Positions 6,477 to 9,876 of a stretch of DNA of 9,876 bases are shown here, one piece after another. Every line of letters starts with the position of its first letter. Within the stretch, counting starts at the first letter, position 1. The stretch comes from a candidate division Zixibacteria bacterium RBG_16_43_9. Lineage in GTDB: Bacteria; Zixibacteria; MSB-5A5; RBG-16-43-9. The stretch lies in contig MEWM01000067.1 in the NCBI GenBank assembly GCA_001775355.1, positions 21,175-31,050 of the forward strand, given 5' to 3'. A program made the position numbers and the translations under genes. Under the pieces are notes generated by a model, which saw only the letters and a program-made list of their open reading frames with translations, did not search any database and was not told the origin of the DNA.

Positions 6477-8999
6477 TTATTTCTGCCATTCCTCAATTTT
6501 TTTAACATACTCCTTGAACAGCTTTTCAGCGATCGCCTTATCCATAGCCTCCACGTAAATATGTAGATTCGCCTTTCTATTGTCCGGAACTACCAGAATC
6601 CAGGAATCATCATACAAAACCCTTACCCCATCTATGAGTTCTCTTTTAAATTTTTCAGTATACAGGATTAGCTCCCTCATCACCTGACCCTTTTTACTCC
6701 AGTCACAAGGGATTTCCTCTGTAATCCTGTAGAACCGATCCAACTCCTCTCTGAGATTGCCAAATTTTCGGTTAGCCCTAGCCATAAGCTCTAAAAGCTT
6801 GACCACGTTAAACATCGCATCTGCGCCTAACTGGAATCCGGGGAAGATGAATCCACCTTTTGTTCCACCAACAAAGTCAACTTTTAACGAACTCAAGGCA
6901 TCCATCATAGCTAAATGATCATTCCTTACTCTAATTACCTTAACTCCATACTCTGAGGCAATCTTTTCCACTCCTATAGAAGCCACTACTGGCACTGCAA
7001 TCTTCTGAGCTTTATTAGAGCTCAAGAATAAGGAAGTGACTATTAAAAGCAGAAGATCAGCAGAGATAAATTCACCTTTCTCATCTACGGTAGATATTTT
7101 CTCCGCTCCGGGGTCTAAGAGAAATCCAACATCTGCTTTTAGAGATTTGACGATAGTGGAGAGCCGGTGCAGAGCCTGGATCTCCTCCTCCTCCTTCCGG
7201 ACTAACCTCTTGGGGTCTAAATAAGCGTTTAAAGAAATAATATCGCATTCTAAAGCACCTAATATCGAAGGGAATATTTCTGAGGCTCCTCCATATGAAT
7301 AGTCTATAACCACCTTAAACTCCGACTTTTTTATGGCTTCAGTATCTATACCCTTCAGGAAGTCATTTCTATAATATTCGATAACCCTCTGCGGGAAATC
7401 GAGTTGTCCTACATCCTCCATCGAGGCTCTCCTAAAATCCTCCCTGAAGAAAAATCTTTCCACGGCTTTAGCTTTGGAGGTCGGAAGGTCCTGTCCGTTT
7501 CCATCAAAGAAGATGATATCTATAATTTTGTCATCCAAAGGTGAAGACCTGACATGAATGCCACCCTGTTCTCTTCCAGATTTCAACTCGTATCTAACCA
7601 CCGGTATCGGCAGGGTTCTGAGGTCTTGAACGTTCACCCCTGAGGACAGAAGTCCACAGATAACAGCCCGGTTGGTCATCCTGGAGGTTTTCCCGGCATC
7701 TCTGCTTGTGACCACAGTTGTGCCTTTGCCCAGAATAGCTCCAAAAGCCGCACCCAATTTTACTGCAAATTCCGGGGTTAACTCTAAGTTTCCCAGGCCG
7801 CTGACCTTGGCATCAGTAAATAGTTCCCGGTTCCATTTCTCCCCCCAGACCAGGCTGGTGGAAAGTATTGCCCCGGATTCGACCTCTTTTCCAGGCCAGA
7901 TCTTCACGTTGGCGCTTATCTTGGCTCTTGAGCCTATGATACAGTTATCGCTAACTATAGAATTCTCTAAAAGAGTTGCCTCTTCCCCAATGATAGTTTT
8001 GAAGCTGACCACTGCCTCCATAAGTGTAGCCTGATTACCTATGAAACTGTCCTTCCAGACGACCGAGCGGTTCATGTTCACCCCTTCTCCACAATGAACC
8101 CCTTCTCCGACCACTGAATTTGAGATTTTCGATCTCGAACCGATATCAGAATTACTCCCCAAGATTGCCACGCCTTCGAATTCGACCTCCTGGCCCACCT
8201 GCACGTTCTTGCCTACCCAGATCATGGCTTCTTTTCTTTTCAGGAGATTTCCTTCTATCTCTATCTTCACTTTACCTTCTAAGATATCCTGATGAGCTTT
8301 GGAATACTCATCCAGGTTCCCCACGTCTCTCCAGTAATCAGGAGAAATAAATCCGTAGAGTTTTTCATTTTCTTTAAGCATCAAGGGGAATAAATCCTTG
8401 CTGAAATCGAATTCCCTCTTAAAAGGTATCTTCTCCAGAACCTCCGGCTCCAGGATGTAAATTCCGGTGTTGACCGTATCGCTGAATACCTCACCCCAGG
8501 TGGGCTTTTCAAGAAAACGGGAGATTCTTCCATCTTCCCGGGTGATGACCACTCCATAAGATAAAGGGTTTTCCAGCCGGGATAAGACCAAGGTAGCTGA
8601 AGCTTTATTTTGAACGTGAAAATCTATGGCTTTAGATAAATCGATATCCGTAAGCACGTCTCCGGAGATGACTAAGACTCTTTCCTTTTCACCTGAAACG
8701 GATCCTCCGTACAATTGCCCCTCAGCATTCTTCACGCTACCTGCGGTGCCGTAATCTTCAGTGGAAGTAACATATTCTATTTTTACTCCGAATTTTGAAC
8801 CATCCCCGAAATAATTTTTTATCTCCTCTCCCTGGAAAAAAAGCAAAGCTACAATATCTTTGAGATTATTTTTTTTCAGAAGGTTTATGATATGCTCCAT
8901 CATCGGCTTGTTGGCAATGGAAACCATGGGCTTAGGCAAATTGCAGGTCAAGGGCCTGAGCCTGGTCCCAAAACCGCCTGCCATTATAACTGTTTTCAT
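6477..8999 (-). CDS. Fused sugar-1-phosphate nucleotidyltransferase / beta-helix / degenerate phosphomannomutase-like protein
   Basis: Probable mannose-1-phosphate guanylyltransferase (GDP-mannose supply). In 840 aa, the nucleotidyltransferase domain covers about 1-240: MAGGFGTRLRPLT, LPKPM with K23, SGDVLTD with D114, EKP (164-166), NTGIY (177-181), and YWRDVGN with metal-binding D225. Left-handed beta-helix repeats follow at about 255-385 (IGSRSKISNSVVGEG, IIGSRAKI). A phosphohexomutase-like region covers about 386-840. In it the usual active-site loops are not recognisable: the TASHNP serine loop is replaced near 480-489 (GIHVRSSPLD), the DGDGDR metal loop by LDPGAEKI (628-635), the GEMSGH sugar loop by GGTKGGFIFP (711-720), and the RPSGTEP phosphate loop by VPDNRKANLHIYVE (804-817). 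From memory, cyanobacterial and actinobacterial proteins of ~840 aa share this architecture and degeneracy. Mutase activity is therefore doubtful. The ATG has AAGGA six nt upstream. It is separated from the export operon by 588 nt and is probably its own transcript. Confidence 0.9.
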   Translation of the reverse strand: MKTVIMAGGFGTRLRPLTCNLPKPMVSIANKPMMEHIINLLKKNNLKDIVALLFFQGEEIKNYFGDGSKFGVKIEYVTSTEDYGTAGSVKNAEGQLYGGSVSGEKERVLVISGDVLTDIDLSKAIDFHVQNKASATLVLSRLENPLSYGVVITREDGRISRFLEKPTWGEVFSDTVNTGIYILEPEVLEKIPFKREFDFSKDLFPLMLKENEKLYGFISPDYWRDVGNLDEYSKAHQDILEGKVKIEIEGNLLKRKEAMIWVGKNVQVGQEVEFEGVAILGSNSDIGSRSKISNSVVGEGVHCGEGVNMNRSVVWKDSFIGNQATLMEAVVSFKTIIGEEATLLENSIVSDNCIIGSRAKISANVKIWPGKEVESGAILSTSLVWGEKWNRELFTDAKVSGLGNLELTPEFAVKLGAAFGAILGKGTTVVTSRDAGKTSRMTNRAVICGLLSSGVNVQDLRTLPIPVVRYELKSGREQGGIHVRSSPLDDKIIDIIFFDGNGQDLPTSKAKAVERFFFREDFRRASMEDVGQLDFPQRVIEYYRNDFLKGIDTEAIKKSEFKVVIDYSYGGASEIFPSILGALECDIISLNAYLDPKRLVRKEEEEIQALHRLSTIVKSLKADVGFLLDPGAEKISTVDEKGEFISADLLLLIVTSLFLSSNKAQKIAVPVVASIGVEKIASEYGVKVIRVRNDHLAMMDALSSLKVDFVGGTKGGFIFPGFQLGADAMFNVVKLLELMARANRKFGNLREELDRFYRITEEIPCDWSKKGQVMRELILYTEKFKRELIDGVRVLYDDSWILVVPDNRKANLHIYVEAMDKAIAEKLFKEYVKKIEEWQK

Positions 9000-9133
9000 T
9001 TCTGATCCTTATCTTCGGTTTATCTTTGAAGACAATAAAACGATTTCAAATATAAAATCAACAGTTTTTAAATCCTGCAGATGAAGAATCAATTCTTTTG
9101 ATAAATCAAAGTCCTACAAATATTGAATGTAGT
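9000..9133 (-). other. AT-rich upstream region of the nucleotidyltransferase gene
   Basis: Contains the AAGGA ribosome site near 9010-9006 and AT-rich sequence suited to a promoter. TTGATT at about 9062-9057 with TTATTG 17 nt later is the best -35/-10 pair, but the match is weak. A near-palindrome CTTTTGATAAATCAAAG lies near 9096-9112 and could be an operator. No gene is seen. Confidence 0.3.
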
Positions 9134-9151
9134 GGTTCGATTTATCGAACC
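9134..9151. repeat. Short perfect hairpin
   Basis: GGTTCGAT, loop TT, ATCGAACC with 8-bp arms. It lies seven nt before the larger palindromic element at 9158 and shares the TTCGA core of the repeat segment at 6214-6414, so it may be part of the same family. No T-run of useful length follows on either strand. Confidence 0.6.
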
Positions 9152-9157
9152 TGTTTT

Positions 9158-9224
9158 GTAGGGGCGTATTGCAGTTCGACAAACTCACTGCTCTGAGCCA
9201 AGCCGAAGAACAATACGCCCCTAC
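9158..9224. repeat. 67-bp palindromic element with 14-bp terminal inverted repeats
   Basis: Perfect arms GTAGGGGCGTATTG (9158-9171) and CAATACGCCCCTAC (9211-9224). They enclose an imperfect inner palindrome of the TTCGACAAACTCA...TGAG-AAGCCGAA type. The inner CTGAGCCAAGCCGAAG (9193-9208) matches 6371-6386 at 14 of 16 positions. It looks like a nested, non-autonomous palindromic repeat (REP/MITE-like): one repeat core sits inside the arms of another. No open frame of its own. Confidence 0.8.
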
Positions 9225-9258
9225 CCTGCTAAAAAACTTCTGCTCTCCCGACAAGAAC

Positions 9259-9320
9259 AAAAAAAACTCCATCCTCAATCCAGATACATTTTTTGTTTTT
9301 CTGGAGACAAATGGAGTTTT
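9259..9320 (-). terminator. Possible intrinsic terminator downstream of the beta-barrel gene
   Basis: Read on the minus strand: AAAACTCCAT (9320-9311), an internal loop, CTCCAG/CTGGA-type inner pairing (9305-9301 with 9283-9279), then ATGGAGTTTT (9272-9263) continuing into eight T (9266-9259). The outer arms are 10 bp and perfect, but AT-rich with a wide loop. It is about 230 nt after the beta-barrel stop codon and would separate that transcript from the nucleotidyltransferase gene. Moderate to low certainty. Confidence 0.4.
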
Positions 9321-9482
9321 CCATACTTTTTTAATCCTAATTTGCTGGAAAAATTGAACTTACATTTAGGTTTATCGGCTGAAATAACAATTTTTTAGCA
9401 AAAAAAGAGGTTTTTTCTTCTTTGAGTCTTTTGTAGAACAACTCTCAAAATCCATTCTGGACCTTCAGGTTTGCTTCTTTTC
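9321..9482. other. AT-rich intergenic stretch, no gene seen
   Basis: Poly-A and poly-T tracts, no credible open frame or RNA gene. CTTCAGGTTTGCTTCTTTT (9463-9481) matches 2878-2896 at 17 of 19 positions, and in both places it lies upstream (plus-strand order) of a hairpin repeat. Confidence 0.5.
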
Positions 9483-9543
9483 GTAGTGCGACCCTTTCAG
9501 GGTCGCTATCGCAAGGCTAATCCGCCATAGGCGGATGCCCTAC
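9483..9543. repeat. 61-bp element with two hairpins and GTAG/CTAC ends
   Basis: GCGACCCT-TTC-AGGGTCGC (9488-9506, 8-bp arms) and ATCCGCC-ATA-GGCGGAT (9520-9536, 7-bp arms), bounded by GTAG (9483-9486) and CTAC (9540-9543). The GTAG...CTAC ends resemble those of the 9158-9224 element, so the two probably belong to one superfamily with different inserts. It ends 10 nt after the beta-barrel stop codon in transcription order and could form hairpins at the mRNA 3' end, but no T-run follows. Confidence 0.75.
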
Positions 9544-9553
9544 GGTTCTTCCA

Positions 9554-9876
9554 TCAGAAATTCCATCCGATGCCAACGCTAAAATCAAAACCAGTAAACT
9601 CTACTTTGATATCATCCTTGCTACCAGAAAAAGCCATGCCGTTTGAATATCTATAACGAGCTTGTGAAATCATATAGAAACTTTTGTTAAGTTGAGACAT
9701 TAAACCAAAGGAGGCGTGAAAACCATATCCATTTCCTGTTCGTTTCGACTTTGGTTGAGAATCAGGGTAAGATGCTCCCGCATAATAAATCACCTCTGCC
9801 TCAACTTGACTTATAAAATATGACATACCTATTCCCACAATTGGAGAGAATCGTTGATTAAATGACTGGAACTTAT
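9554..9876 (-). CDS. Outer-membrane beta-barrel protein, C-terminal fragment (N-terminus beyond window)
   Basis: The last 106 codons of a gene open to the window edge. An internal GTG at 9838 is not the real start, because the frame continues upstream to the window edge (ending FNQRFSPI before the GTG). The sequence has the alternating hydrophobic/polar pattern and aromatic girdles of beta-strands (GIGMSYFISQVEAEVIYYAG, YGFHASFGLMSQ, FYMISQARYRYS, EFTGFDFSVGIGWNF). It ends in Phe, the usual C-terminal signal for BAM-dependent barrel assembly. The family cannot be named from this fragment; small OmpA/OmpW-like or PorT-like barrels are candidates. It is followed within 10 nt by a palindromic repeat. 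No functional link to the polysaccharide genes is evident, apart from shared strand and outer-membrane location. Confidence 0.75.
   Translation of the reverse strand, partial: KFQSFNQRFSPIVGIGMSYFISQVEAEVIYYAGASYPDSQPKSKRTGNGYGFHASFGLMSQLNKSFYMISQARYRYSNGMAFSGSKDDIKVEFTGFDFSVGIGWNF

Noticed and set aside
6231..6505. Several 71-79 codon open frames on both strands across the repeat block
   Set aside because: Their translations simply reflect TTCGA-rich repeats, overlap each other and lack start signals.
9169..9357. 62-codon plus-strand open frame
   Set aside because: Runs through the palindromic element and poly-A/T tracts and resembles no protein.
9134..9543. CRISPR array
   Set aside because: The repeats are different palindromes with no regular spacing or equal-length spacers.

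Overview
The window is part of an exopolysaccharide or surface-glycan gene cluster from a diderm (Gram-negative-type) bacterium. All the real genes lie on the minus strand, so transcription runs from high to low coordinates. An outer-membrane export protein with SLBB repeats and the C-terminus of a beta-barrel protein both imply an outer membrane. The phylum cannot be fixed from the sequence. Moderate base composition, palindromic interspersed repeats with CTGAGC/GCCGAAG and GTAGGGGCG cores, and an ~840-residue fused nucleotidyltransferase suggest an uncultured environmental lineage (possibly FCB-like). That placement is inference.

Layout in transcription order. (1) 9876-9554: C-terminal end of an outer-membrane beta-barrel protein. 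(2) 9553-9000: non-coding, with two palindromic repeat elements and a possible terminator. (3) 8999-6477: an 840-aa sugar-1-phosphate nucleotidyltransferase fused to a left-handed beta-helix and a phosphomannomutase-like domain whose catalytic loops are degenerate. (4) 6476-5889: non-coding, with a repeat-rich segment, a strong sigma-70-type promoter, a ~255-nt untranslated leader containing a 13-bp inverted repeat, and a terminator-like hairpin just before the next gene. (5) 5888-4302: periplasmic/outer-membrane polysaccharide export protein with four SLBB repeats. (6) 4284-3019: Wzz/GumC-type chain-length or co-polymerase protein without a kinase domain. (7) 3018-2835: short gap with two back-to-back hairpin repeats. 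(8) 2834-2091: hexapeptide-repeat acyltransferase. (9) 2072-969: DegT-family sugar aminotransferase. (10) 924-1: Wzx-type flippase, cut by the window edge.

Together these genes describe a Wzx/Wzy-like pathway. The nucleotidyltransferase would supply an activated sugar, probably GDP-mannose. The aminotransferase and acyltransferase would make an N-acylated amino sugar, the flippase would move lipid-linked units across the inner membrane, and the Wzz-like and SLBB proteins would control length and export. No glycosyltransferase or Wzy polymerase is visible; they presumably lie beyond the left edge. The five genes from 5888 down to 1 are closely spaced and look like one operon driven from the promoter near 6181-6153, with possible control by premature termination in its leader. 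I found no previously unknown multi-gene system. The parts most worth checking are the leader, the degenerate mutase domain and the families of palindromic repeats.
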